A DNA stretch of 22,742 bases from JACMOY01 sp046590855 (GTDB lineage Bacteria > Actinomycetota > Actinomycetes > Actinomycetales > Angustibacteraceae), in the NCBI GenBank assembly GCA_046590855.1, contig JBKJTJ010000005.1:1-22742 (forward strand), read 5' to 3'. Every line of letters starts with the position of its first letter. Positions within the stretch are counted from its first letter, which is position 1. The translations under genes were made by a program, and so were the position numbers. Shown piece by piece: positions 1 through 6,914 of this stretch. Under the pieces are notes generated by a model. That model saw only the letters and a list, made by a program, of their open reading frames with translations. It had not been told where the DNA came from and did not search any database.

Positions 1-1151
1 GTGGTGCTGGCCGGGTGGATGACCAGGGTGCGGGCGTCCCCGATGTTGGCCAGGTGGCTGCACAGCTGCAGGGCCTCGATGAACCGCACCCCGGCAGCGC
101 GTCCGCCGCGCACGCCGAACGAGAACACCGCGCCCGGACCCTTCGGCGTGTACTTGCGCGCCCGGTCGTGGTGGGGGTGGTCCGGCAGCCCGGCCCAGCG
201 CACCCAGCCGATCCGCTCGTCGTCGGCGAGCCAGCGGGCGACGGCGTGGGCGTTCTGCAGGTGGGCGTCCATGCGCTGCGGCAGCGTCTCGACCCCCTGC
301 AGCAGCAGGAACGCCGAGTGGGGCGAGAGGGCAGGTCCGACGTCCCGCAGCTGTTCGCTGCGCAGCTGGGTCAAGAACCCGAACTCGCCGAAGTTGCCCC
401 ACCACTGCACCCCGCCGTAGGACGGCACCGGCTCGGTCATCCGCGGGAACTTCCCGTTCGCCCAGTTGAAGCGGCCGCTCTCGACGACGACGCCGCCGAG
501 CGTCGTGCCGTGGCCGCCGAGGAACTTGGTGACCGAGTGGATCACGATGTCTGCGCCGTGCTCGATCGGCCGGCACAGGTACGGCGTCACCGTCGTCGCG
601 TCGACGACCAGCGGCAGCCCGGCGGCGTGCGCGACCTCGGCGAGCCCGGCGAGGTCGGCCACGTCGCCGCTGGGGTTCGAGACGACCTCGGCGAAGACCA
701 GCTTGGTGCGGTCGGTGATCGCCGCCGCGTAGTCGGCCGGGTCGGTGCCCGCTACGAAGGTCGTCTCGACCCCGAACCGGCGCAGGGTGACGTCGAGCTG
801 GGTCAACGTCCCGCCGTACAGCGACGACGAGGCCACGATGTGGTCGCCGGCGCCGGCGAGCGCGGCGAAGGTGAGGAACTCGGCGGCCTGGCCGCTGGCC
901 GTGGCCACCGCCCCGATCCCGCCCTCGAGGCTGGCGAGGCGCTCCTCGAGCGCCGCGACGGTCGGGTTGCCGATCCGGGTGTAGATGGAGCCGTACTTCT
1001 GCAGCGCGAACAGGCTGGCGGCGTCCGCGGTGTCCTCGAACACGAAGCTGGTGGTCTGGAAGATCGGCACGGCGCGGGCGCCGGTCGTGGGGTCGGGGCC
1101 GCCGCCGGCGTGCAGGGCGCGGGTGCGAAAACCCCAGGTGCGATCGCTCAT
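1..1151 (-). CDS. metY: O-acetylhomoserine sulfhydrylase (MetY-type), 3' end outside window
   Basis: PLP-dependent enzyme of the Cys/Met metabolism family that makes homocysteine from O-acetylhomoserine and sulfide in the cytosol. The visible 383 residues read MSDRTWGFRTRALHAGG at the N-terminus, then the YTRIGNPT phosphate-binding region near residue 57, and SVTKFLGGHGT with the Schiff-base lysine at residue 209. Long family-specific stretches after the lysine (SYGGVQWWGNFGEFGF) fit MetY rather than cystathionine gamma-synthase. The C-terminal ~50 residues lie beyond position 1. The ATG at 1151 has no Shine-Dalgarno but follows a TAGACT box by 6 nt, suggesting leaderless translation. One oddity is that the usual DNT of the cofactor region reads DATT (Asp184), so the conserved Asn is Ala. 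It is divergent from the acyl-CoA dehydrogenase gene. Confident of family; sulfhydrylase versus gamma-lyase rests on overall resemblance. Confidence 0.9.
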   Translation of the reverse strand, partial: MSDRTWGFRTRALHAGGGPDPTTGARAVPIFQTTSFVFEDTADAASLFALQKYGSIYTRIGNPTVAALEERLASLEGGIGAVATASGQAAEFLTFAALAGAGDHIVASSSLYGGTLTQLDVTLRRFGVETTFVAGTDPADYAAAITDRTKLVFAEVVSNPSGDVADLAGLAEVAHAAGLPLVVDATTVTPYLCRPIEHGADIVIHSVTKFLGGHGTTLGGVVVESGRFNWANGKFPRMTEPVPSYGGVQWWGNFGEFGFLTQLRSEQLRDVGPALSPHSAFLLLQGVETLPQRMDAHLQNAHAVARWLADDERIGWVRWAGLPDHPHHDRARKYTPKGPGAVFSFGVRGGRAAGVRFIEALQLCSHLANIGDARTLVIHPAST

Positions 1152-1157
1152 GACCCG

Positions 1158-1163
1158 AGTCTA
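1158..1163 (-). promoter_or_regulatory. -10 box of metY, likely leaderless
   Basis: TAGACT on the minus strand matches the actinobacterial TANNNT -10 consensus. It ends 6 nt before the metY ATG, so transcription would begin at or next to the start codon. No purine-rich ribosome binding site lies upstream of the ATG. No convincing -35 is visible. Confidence 0.45.
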
Positions 1164-1194
1164 GGTGGGTGCTGGTCCGAACCGGTTGCGCGAA

Positions 1195-1233
1195 GTTACC
1201 GGCGGGTAGCATCATGGGTTACCGGCGGGTAAC
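1195..1233. promoter_or_regulatory. Tandem 16-bp palindromic operators in the fadE promoter
   Basis: GTTACCGGCGGGTAAC at 1218-1233 has perfect 6-bp inverted arms (GTTACC/GGTAAC). An almost identical copy, GTTACCGGCGGGTAGC, lies at 1195-1210. The centres are 23 bp apart, about two helical turns. A candidate -10 (TAGCAT, 1207-1212) lies at the end of the first copy, and the second would cover the transcription start. The arrangement suits a dimeric repressor, perhaps TetR-like as is common for actinobacterial fatty-acid genes, but no regulator gene is present here, so the protein is unknown. Confidence 0.6.
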
Positions 1234-1274
1234 CTCCGACCCGCACGCCCGACGGCACGCGCGCAAGGAGCAGC

Positions 1275-3143
1275 ATGGGTCACTACCGGTCCAACGTCCG
1301 CGACCTGGAGTTCAACCTCTTCGAGGTGCTCGGCCGCGAGCAGGTGCTGGGCACCGGGCGCTACGCGGACGTCGACGTCGACACCGCCCGCGAGATGGTG
1401 CGCGAGATGGCCCGCCATGCCGAGAACGAGCTGGCCGAGTCGTTGCTGGAGTCCGACCGCAACCCGCCGGTGTTCGACCCGGTGACCCACACGGTCGCCC
1501 TGCCCGAGGCGTTCCGCCGCAGCTGGCGCGCCTACGTGGACGCGCAGTGGTGGCGGATGGACGTCCCGCCCGAGCTCGGCGGCACCGTCGTCCCGCCGTC
1601 GCTGCGCTGGGCCCTGGCCGAGCTGGTGCTCGGCGCGAACCCGGCTGTGCACATGTACTCGTCCGGCTTCTCGTTCAGCAAGGTGCTCTACCTGCTGGGT
1701 ACCCCCGAGCAGCAGGTGCTCGCGCGGCACGTCGTGGAGGGCCGCTGGGGCGCCACCATGGTGCTCACCGAGCCGGACGCCGGGTCCGACGTCGGCGCTG
1801 CCCGCACGTCGGCGGTGCAGCAGCCCGACGGCACCTGGCACCTGCGCGGTGTCAAACGCTTCATCACCAGCGGCGACGCCGACATCTTCGACAACGTCGT
1901 GCACTTCGTCCTTGCCAGGCCGCAGGGGGCCGGCCCGGGCACCAAGGGCCTGAGCCTGTTCATCGTCCCGACGTTCCACGTGGACCCGGCCACCGGCGCG
2001 CTCGGCGAGCGCAACGGCGCGTTCGTCACCGGCGTCGAGCACAAGATGGGCCTGAAGGTGTCGACGACCTGCGAGGTGCGCTTCGGCGAGGTCGACGACC
2101 TCCCGGCGGTGGGCACCCTGCTCGGCGACGTCCACGACGGCATCGCCCAGATGTTCACCATCATCGAGTTCGCCCGGATGATGGTGGGCACCAAGGCCAT
2201 CGCCACCCTGTCGACCGGCTACCTGAACGCGTTGGACTTCGCCAGGACACGGGTGCAGGGCGCCGACCTGACCCGGATGACCGACAAGAGCGCGCCGCGG
2301 GTGACGATCACCCATCACCCCGACGTCCGCCGCTCGCTGATGCTGCAGAAGGCGTACGCCGAGGGGCTGCGCGCGCTCGTCCTGTTCACCGCCTGCCAGC
2401 AGGACATCGTCGACCTGGCCGGGCACGCGCCGGGCGAGGGGTTCGAGCCGGGCACCCCGCAGGACCTGGCCGCCCGGCTGAACGACCTGCTGCTGCCGCT
2501 GGTCAAGGGGTGCGGGTCCGAGCGCGCCTGGGTGCTGCTGGGCACCGAGTCGCTGCAGACCCTGGGCGGCTCGGGGTTCCTGCAGGACTACCCGATCGAG
2601 CAGTACGTCCGCGACGCCAAGATCGACACGCTCTACGAGGGCACCACCGCGATCCAGGGCCAGGACTTCTTCTTCCGCAAGATCGTCCGCGACAAGGGGC
2701 TGGCGTGGGGTCACCTGTGCGCGCAGATCCACGAGCTCGCCAAGGGCGGCGACGGGCAGAGCCTGGTGGCCGAGCGCGAGCTGCTCGGCCGGGCCCTGGA
2801 CGACGTCCAGGCGATCGTCGCCCACCTGGTCGGGGCGCTGACGGCGTCCGACCCGCGCACCGGCGGCGACCCGGCCGAGCTGTACAAGGTCGGCCAGAAC
2901 ACCTCGCGGCTGCTGCTGGTGACCGGCGACCTCGTGGTGGGCTGGCTGCTGCTGCGCCAGGCCGAGGTGGCCCAGGCGGCGCTGGCCGGCGAGCCGTCGG
3001 CGTCCGACCGGGCGTTCTACACGGGCAAGGTGGCGGCGGCCTCGTTCTTCGCCCGCACGGTGCTGCCGACGATCGGCGCGCAGCGGGCCATCGCCGAGGC
3101 CGTCGACAACGCGCTGATGCAGGTGCCCGAGAGCGCGTTCTGA
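1275..3143 (+). CDS. Acyl-CoA dehydrogenase, long FadE-type
   Basis: FAD-dependent dehydrogenase for the first step of fatty acyl-CoA beta-oxidation. At 622 aa it is longer than classical ~380-aa enzymes and matches the larger FadE5-like class with extra N- and C-terminal domains. Visible features are an N-terminal extension (about residues 1-80), the flavin/substrate signature TEPDAGSDVG from residue 165, and the C-terminal catalytic region IDTLYEGTTAIQGQDF, where Glu455 is the likely catalytic base. The ATG at 1275 is preceded by AAGGAG (1265-1270) at normal spacing, which fixes the start. The upstream tandem palindromes suggest control by a fatty-acid-responsive repressor. Chain-length specificity cannot be told from sequence. 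There is no frameshift, and the neighbours are not beta-oxidation genes. Confidence 0.92.
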   Translation: MGHYRSNVRDLEFNLFEVLGREQVLGTGRYADVDVDTAREMVREMARHAENELAESLLESDRNPPVFDPVTHTVALPEAFRRSWRAYVDAQWWRMDVPPELGGTVVPPSLRWALAELVLGANPAVHMYSSGFSFSKVLYLLGTPEQQVLARHVVEGRWGATMVLTEPDAGSDVGAARTSAVQQPDGTWHLRGVKRFITSGDADIFDNVVHFVLARPQGAGPGTKGLSLFIVPTFHVDPATGALGERNGAFVTGVEHKMGLKVSTTCEVRFGEVDDLPAVGTLLGDVHDGIAQMFTIIEFARMMVGTKAIATLSTGYLNALDFARTRVQGADLTRMTDKSAPRVTITHHPDVRRSLMLQKAYAEGLRALVLFTACQQDIVDLAGHAPGEGFEPGTPQDLAARLNDLLLPLVKGCGSERAWVLLGTESLQTLGGSGFLQDYPIEQYVRDAKIDTLYEGTTAIQGQDFFFRKIVRDKGLAWGHLCAQIHELAKGGDGQSLVAERELLGRALDDVQAIVAHLVGALTASDPRTGGDPAELYKVGQNTSRLLLVTGDLVVGWLLLRQAEVAQAALAGEPSASDRAFYTGKVAAASFFARTVLPTIGAQRAIAEAVDNALMQVPESAF

Positions 3144-3201
3144 GGCCGTCGGGCGCGTCGGGGTGCGCAGCGGGCGAGGGCGTGCCTTACTGAAGCCGTT
3201 C

Positions 3202-3220
3202 GCGGGTCGGTCCGACCCGC
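3202..3220. repeat. Perfect 19-nt palindrome before the DUF6458-like gene
   Basis: GCGGGTCGG, a central T, then CCGACCCGC form perfect 9-bp arms. It ends 7 nt before the GGAGG ribosome binding site at 3228-3232. It could be an operator, a stem in the leader of the downstream gene, or a T-less terminator for the acyl-CoA dehydrogenase gene that stops at 3143. Confidence 0.55.
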
Positions 3221-3239
3221 ACGAGTCGGAGGTTTCGTG

Positions 3240-3497
3240 ATGGGCATCGGTGCAAGCATCTTCCTGATCGCCGTCGGGCTGATCCTCGCCCTCGCGGTGA
3301 ACGCCCAGGTCTCGGGCATCGACATCAACACCATCGGCTGGATCCTCGTGGTCGTCGGCGTCGCCGGCCTGGCCATCACCGCGCTGATCTTCGGGCCGCG
3401 GCGGCGCGCCGTCCGGACCGAGACCGTGGTGCGCGACGCGGGCGTCGTCCGCGAGACCCCGGTCGTCGAGGAGCGCCGCTACCGCGAGGACATCTGA
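3240..3497 (+). CDS. Small two-TM membrane protein, DUF6458-like
   Basis: An 85-aa protein beginning MGIGASIFLIAVGLILALAV, resembling the actinobacterial DUF6458 family of unknown function. Two hydrophobic segments (about residues 5-22 and 33-52) are joined by a short polar loop (SGIDINTIG). A basic patch GPRRRAVR and a charged cytoplasmic-type tail rich in Val, Glu and Arg (about residues 60-85) follow. The ATG at 3240 is preferred over the GTG at 3237 because GGAGG at 3228-3232 is then 7 nt away, and because family members begin MGIG. It is convergent with the minus-strand operon, and its stop codon lies inside a shared palindrome. Role unknown. Confidence 0.85.
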   Translation: MGIGASIFLIAVGLILALAVNAQVSGIDINTIGWILVVVGVAGLAITALIFGPRRRAVRTETVVRDAGVVRETPVVEERRYREDI

Positions 3498-3509
3498 GCC
3501 GTCGGCTCA
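3495..3509. terminator. Short palindrome shared by two convergent stop codons
   Basis: TGAGCCGTCGGCTCA is a perfect 7-bp inverted repeat around a central T. Its left end is the TGA of the plus-strand gene and its right end is the TGA of the minus-strand gene. It may act as a weak bidirectional terminator. No T-tract follows on either side. Confidence 0.35.
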
Positions 3510-3800
3510 GCCCTGGGGGCGGCCCGCGTCGTGCTGACGCAGGTCGTCCCCTTGCGTGTGCCGCAGCAGGATGAACTGGGTGACGCCGCTGCCGAGCAGA
3601 CCGCCGGTGAACACCTCACGGGCCAGGTCGGGGTCGGCCAGCGCGATCAGCGCCGAGACGAGCGACGCCACCAGCAGGGCCGCCAGCACCAGCGGCGCAC
3701 CCGTGCCGACGACGTAGCGGGTCCACGACCGGCCCGACCGACGCCACGCCAGCGGCAGCGCGATCGCGCACAGCAGTGCGGCGCCGACGTACAGCACCAT
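3507..3800 (-). CDS. 97-aa membrane protein, unknown function
   Basis: Protein of 97 residues starting MVLYVGAALLCAIALPLAW, with hydrophobic segments at about residues 2-18 and 34-56, a possible third weak segment near 64-80, and a polar tail ending HDAGRPQG. A basic link (RRSGRSWTR) separates the first two segments, so both termini may be on the same side. The ATG overlaps the stop of the upstream amidase gene (TGATG), which suggests translational coupling and puts it last in the CtaG/amidase operon. I do not recognise the family. Confidence 0.75.
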   Translation of the reverse strand: MVLYVGAALLCAIALPLAWRRSGRSWTRYVVGTGAPLVLAALLVASLVSALIALADPDLAREVFTGGLLGSGVTQFILLRHTQGDDLRQHDAGRPQG

Positions 3801-4630
3801 CAGATCCGCCGGTCGGCGAGCACCGGGAACCCGGCGCGGACGTCGGCCAGCCCGGCGACGTCGACACCCACCGAGAGCACCTGCTGGTTGGCGCCGGCCT
3901 CGGCCAGCACCTCGCCGGCGGGGCCGATGACCGCGCTGAGACCGCCCATGGTGTGCCCCGCGTGGGTGCCGGCGGTGTTGCAGGCGAGCACGAACGCCTG
4001 GTTCTCGATGGCGCGGGCCCGGGCCAGCAGCGACCAGTGGCCGACCCGCGCCGCAGGCCACGCCGCCGGCATCACGACCACCTCGGCGCCGGCCTCGCCC
4101 AGGCGCCGGAACAGCTCGGGGAAGCGCAGGTCGTAGCAGGTGACCAGGCCCAGGCGGACGTCGTCACCGCCGGTGGCGGGGCGGGGCACCTGCACCGTCA
4201 CGACGTCGGCGCCGGCCTCGAGCAGGGCGGGCTCGCCGGCACCGAAGCCGAACCGGTGGATCTTGCGGTAGGTGGCGAGGCGCTCGCCGTACGGGCCGAG
4301 CACGACCGAGGTGTTCCAGCGGCCGCGCCCTTCGACCCCCTGGTCGGCTCCGTCGGGCGCCTGCTCGATGATCGAGCCCGCGTGCAGCACGACGCCGGCG
4401 TCGCGGGCTGCATCGACCATGGTGCTCACGGTCGGGCCGTCCAGCGGCTCGGCCCGGTCGGCCCACTCGCGGTAGGCGAACCCGCCGGGCGCCCACAGCT
4501 CGGGCAGCACCACCAGGTCGTGCCCGGCCTGGGCCCGCACCAGGTCGGCGGCCCGGGCCACCCGGTCGGTGACCGGCTCGGCGTCGTCGTACCCCAGCTG
4601 GATCAGCGCGACCCGCATCGGCGTCGTCAT
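3800..4630 (-). CDS. Nitrilase-superfamily carbon-nitrogen hydrolase (amidase)
   Basis: Cytosolic amidase of 276 aa, normal for the family. The catalytic triad is visible: Glu44 in VLPELW, Lys123 in TYRKIHRF and Cys165 in GLVTCYDLRFPELF. The following MPAAWP and RARAIENQAFV stretches are also family-typical. The compact length and the CYDLRFPE signature resemble omega-amidase/Nit2-like or deaminated-glutathione amidase members, but the substrate cannot be assigned. The ATG at 4630 overlaps the stop of a 6-codon micro-ORF by 4 nt (ATGA). A second in-frame ATG at 4618 would give MRVALIQL, the usual family start, so either may be used. It lies downstream of the CopD-CtaG gene and overlaps the 97-aa membrane protein gene. 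Confidence 0.9.
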   Translation of the reverse strand: MTTPMRVALIQLGYDDAEPVTDRVARAADLVRAQAGHDLVVLPELWAPGGFAYREWADRAEPLDGPTVSTMVDAARDAGVVLHAGSIIEQAPDGADQGVEGRGRWNTSVVLGPYGERLATYRKIHRFGFGAGEPALLEAGADVVTVQVPRPATGGDDVRLGLVTCYDLRFPELFRRLGEAGAEVVVMPAAWPAARVGHWSLLARARAIENQAFVLACNTAGTHAGHTMGGLSAVIGPAGEVLAEAGANQQVLSVGVDVAGLADVRAGFPVLADRRI

Positions 4631-4647
4631 CGTGGCGGTCTTGTCAT
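4627..4647 (-). other. 6-codon micro-ORF overlapping the amidase start
   Basis: ATG at 4647 encodes MTRPPR and stops at TGA 4629-4627. That TGA overlaps the amidase ATG as ATGA. It may pass ribosomes on by termination-reinitiation, or be a by-product of repeat duplication at the gene junction. Confidence 0.35.
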
Positions 4648-4679
4648 CGCGGGTTTGTCGTCATCGTGGCGGTCGTCAT
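4644..4679 (-). other. 11-codon micro-ORF overlapping the CtaG stop
   Basis: ATG at 4679 overlaps the stop of the CopD-CtaG gene (ATGA), encodes MTTATMTTNPR and ends at a TGA that overlaps the next micro-ORF start (ATGA at 4647-4644). The DNA is built from repeated CCACGATGACGAC-like units. Confidence 0.35.
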
Positions 4680-6739
4680 CGTGGTGCCCTCTCGTCGTGC
4701 GCCGACAGCGCCGCGAGCCGGGCGTTGTACTCGACCAGCTCGGCGTCGCCGTCGCGGTCGGCGGCCCGGTCGCTGCGCCGGGTCTCACGGTCGTCCGAAC
4801 GGACCCAGGCCAGGGCCACGCCCATCCCGAGCAGCAGGGTGGGCAGCTCGCCGATGCCCCAGGCGATGCCGCCACCGTACTGCTGGTCGGCCAGCGGCGT
4901 CCGCCCCCAGGTGCGGCCCAGCGCGCCCAGGACGTCGGGTGCCAGCAGGGTGGTGCCCTGCAGCAGCGAGATGGAGAAGAACGCGTGGAAGGCCATCGTG
5001 GCGAACAGCACCAGCAGGCGCATCGGGTACGGCGGCCGGGCCGGGCCGGGGTCGACCCCGACGAGGACCGAGGCGAACAGGTAGCCGGTGAGCAGGAAGT
5101 GCACGTGCATCAGGACGTGACCGGTGTGGGTGCGCAGCGACAGCTCGAACAGCGGGGAGTAGTAGAACGCGATCAGGCTGACCGTGAACAACCCGGCAGC
5201 GACCACCGGCTGGCTGAGCAGGGTCAGGAACCTGGAGTGGACGACGATCAGCAGCCACTCGCGCGGGCCCCGGCTGCCGTCGCGCCGGGCGGTCAGCGAG
5301 CGCAGCGCAACCGTGACCGGGCCGCCCAGCACGAGCAACGGCGGCACGATCATCGTCAGGGTCATGTGGCCGAGCATGTGGGTGCTGAACAGCACCCGCC
5401 CGTAGATGCCGGGGGCACCGCTGGTGACCCAGACGAGCACCGCGCACCCGAGCAGCCAGGACAGGGTGCGAAGCACCGGCCAGCGGTCCCCGCGCGCCGC
5501 CATCCGGCGTACGCCGCCGAGGTAGGCCACCGCGAGCACGCCCGCGACCAGCGCCCACAGCAGGTCGAGCCGCCAGGCGCCGAGCCACGAGCCGGCGCTC
5601 AGGGGGCCGGGCAGCGGATAGCCGGTGAGCGACTCGGCGAGCGTCGCCTGAGCCGGCGGCGCGTCGGGCACCGGCGGCGCGCTGACCGACAGCGCCACCC
5701 CGAGGCCCATCGCCGCGCCCATCAGCACGAGCTCGCCTGCCACCAGCCGCCAGAAACCCGCGGTCGATCCGGAGCGGACAGCGGACAGGGCGCCCGCCCG
5801 GTGGCGCCACCCAGCAACCCCCAGCAGCACCAGCAGACCGGCCTTGGCTTGGACGAGCGCGCCGTACGAGGACAGCAGGGCGGACGCGTCGCCCACCCGG
5901 ACGTACGCGTTGACGACCCCGGACACGGCGACCAGCGCGAAGCACGCGAGCGCCAGCGTGGAGTACCGCTGGGCCACCAAGGGCAGCTGCGACCCGAGCC
6001 GGCTGCGCAGCAGCAGCAGCGCGGCCAGGCCACCGACCCAGACGCTGACGCCGACCAGGTGCATGGCCAGGCTGTCGACCGCCAGCTCGTGGCCGTGCGC
6101 ACCGGCCGCGTGCCCCGTCAGCGCGAGGGGCACCAGGGCGAGCAGCGCGAGGACGGCCATCGCGCCGACCGTCCCGGCCCGGGTGGCCAGCCCCGCCCCG
6201 GTGGCGACGACCGCTGCGACCAGGGTGCTGACCAGCACCGCCCGCAGCAGGTCGAGCTGGGGGACGAAGGTGACCAGCTGGTCGAGGAACCCCGGGGCGC
6301 TCGGCGCGACACCCGCGACGCTGGCGTAGGTGAGGACCGCCACCACCAGGCCGAGGACCACCCAGGCGGACGCCGCCCGCGCGGCCCAGCGGGTGGCGAC
6401 CAGCGCCACCCCGCCCAGTCGGCCGGAGTCCTGGCCGGGGGTGCGCCGTGTCGACCCCGGGGTGAGCTGATCCCCGGCGGGCAGGGCGAAGGCGGCGAGC
6501 GCGAGGACGCCGACGGTGAGGGCAGCCGCGGCGTCGCGCAGCGACTGCGCGACCGGCAGCCCCCAGCGGGTCAGGGCTCCCGGGTCGGCGACCAGCGTCG
6601 CCGCAGCACCACCCGTGGCCGCCAGGCCGATGACCACGGCCACGAGCAGGGAGAGCACCACGACGGCGCCGACGCCGACGACCCGGCCGACGGCGACGCC
6701 GGGCCGGGCCGCGGCGAGCGCGGGGCGGGTCGTGGTCAC
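4676..6739 (-). CDS. CopD / CtaG fusion membrane protein (cytochrome c oxidase assembly, copper)
   Basis: Polytopic membrane protein of 687 aa. The N-terminal half contains a CopD-like copper resistance/transport domain, including HLVGVSVWVGGLAALLLL near residue 226. The C-terminal half is a caa3_CtaG domain with the histidine-rich segment STHMLGHMTLTM near residue 455 and further His motifs (HTGHVLMHVHF) that could bind copper. CtaG-type proteins help deliver copper to cytochrome oxidase, and the CopD-CtaG fusion is common in actinobacteria. The GTG at 6739 is chosen because TACCCT, a -10-like box, ends 6 nt upstream and the N-terminus then runs directly into the first TM. Longer in-frame extensions would run into the marR promoter. 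It is first in an overlapped operon with the amidase and the 97-aa membrane protein. Confidence 0.88.
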   Translation of the reverse strand: MTTTRPALAAARPGVAVGRVVGVGAVVVLSLLVAVVIGLAATGGAAATLVADPGALTRWGLPVAQSLRDAAAALTVGVLALAAFALPAGDQLTPGSTRRTPGQDSGRLGGVALVATRWAARAASAWVVLGLVVAVLTYASVAGVAPSAPGFLDQLVTFVPQLDLLRAVLVSTLVAAVVATGAGLATRAGTVGAMAVLALLALVPLALTGHAAGAHGHELAVDSLAMHLVGVSVWVGGLAALLLLRSRLGSQLPLVAQRYSTLALACFALVAVSGVVNAYVRVGDASALLSSYGALVQAKAGLLVLLGVAGWRHRAGALSAVRSGSTAGFWRLVAGELVLMGAAMGLGVALSVSAPPVPDAPPAQATLAESLTGYPLPGPLSAGSWLGAWRLDLLWALVAGVLAVAYLGGVRRMAARGDRWPVLRTLSWLLGCAVLVWVTSGAPGIYGRVLFSTHMLGHMTLTMIVPPLLVLGGPVTVALRSLTARRDGSRGPREWLLIVVHSRFLTLLSQPVVAAGLFTVSLIAFYYSPLFELSLRTHTGHVLMHVHFLLTGYLFASVLVGVDPGPARPPYPMRLLVLFATMAFHAFFSISLLQGTTLLAPDVLGALGRTWGRTPLADQQYGGGIAWGIGELPTLLLGMGVALAWVRSDDRETRRSDRAADRDGDAELVEYNARLAALSAHDERAPR

Positions 6740-6745
6740 CGTTCC

Positions 6746-6751
6746 AGGGTA
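6746..6751 (-). promoter_or_regulatory. -10 box of the CopD-CtaG operon
   Basis: TACCCT on the minus strand fits TANNNT and lies 6 nt upstream of the GTG at 6739. This is consistent with leaderless initiation. No clear ribosome binding site precedes that GTG. Confidence 0.4.
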
Positions 6752-6830
6752 GGCGCCCCCACCGACAGGCACCCGGGCTGCCGCGGTCACCCCAGCAGAC
6801 CCGGGCCGCCACCCGCTCGCGTCAACCGGT

Positions 6831-6859
6831 TTGCTCCGCCGGGGAATAGTCGTCATGAT
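6831..6859 (+). promoter_or_regulatory. Promoter of the marR-MFS operon
   Basis: TTGCTC (6831-6836) and CATGAT (6854-6859) are spaced 17 bp apart and resemble sigma-70-type -35 and -10 boxes. Transcription would start near 6866, just before the MarR-type palindrome at 6872-6888. Confidence 0.5.
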
Positions 6860-6871
6860 CGTCGAAGTTAG

Positions 6872-6888
6872 TTGCATGAGTCACGCAA
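6872..6888. promoter_or_regulatory. MarR-type operator
   Basis: TTGCATGAGTCACGCAA is a 17-bp palindrome centred on G6880. Arms TTGCATGA and TCACGCAA differ at one pair only. Such TTGC...GCAA palindromes are typical MarR-family sites. It lies between the candidate promoter and the marR start, as expected for autorepression. Confidence 0.65.
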
Positions 6889-6914
6889 GTTTCCCCCTGG
6901 ACGAGAGGACGACC

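Larger units (their letters stand above)
4623..4684. repeat. Direct repeats at the CtaG/amidase junction
   Basis: GTCGTCATCGTGGCGGTC occurs at 4623-4640 and again at 4657-4674, and a partial third copy (GTCGTCATCGTGG) at 4672-4684. On the minus strand each unit carries an ATGA start/stop overlap, so duplication of the junction generated extra start and stop codons. Confidence 0.75.

Noticed and set aside
1235..1247. TCCGACCCGCACG shared by the fadE leader and the palindrome at 3211-3223
   Set aside because: A 13-nt match is expected many times by chance in 22 kb of such GC-rich DNA.
3776..6871. 1031-codon open frame on the plus strand opposite the CtaG and amidase genes
   Set aside because: It is antisense to clear protein families, has a His/Gln/Arg/Gly-rich composition typical of high-GC shadow frames and shows no domain.
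6876..6914. Upstream ATG (6876) as the marR start
   Set aside because: It lies inside the operator palindrome and has no ribosome site, whereas GTG 6915 follows AGAGGA at good spacing.
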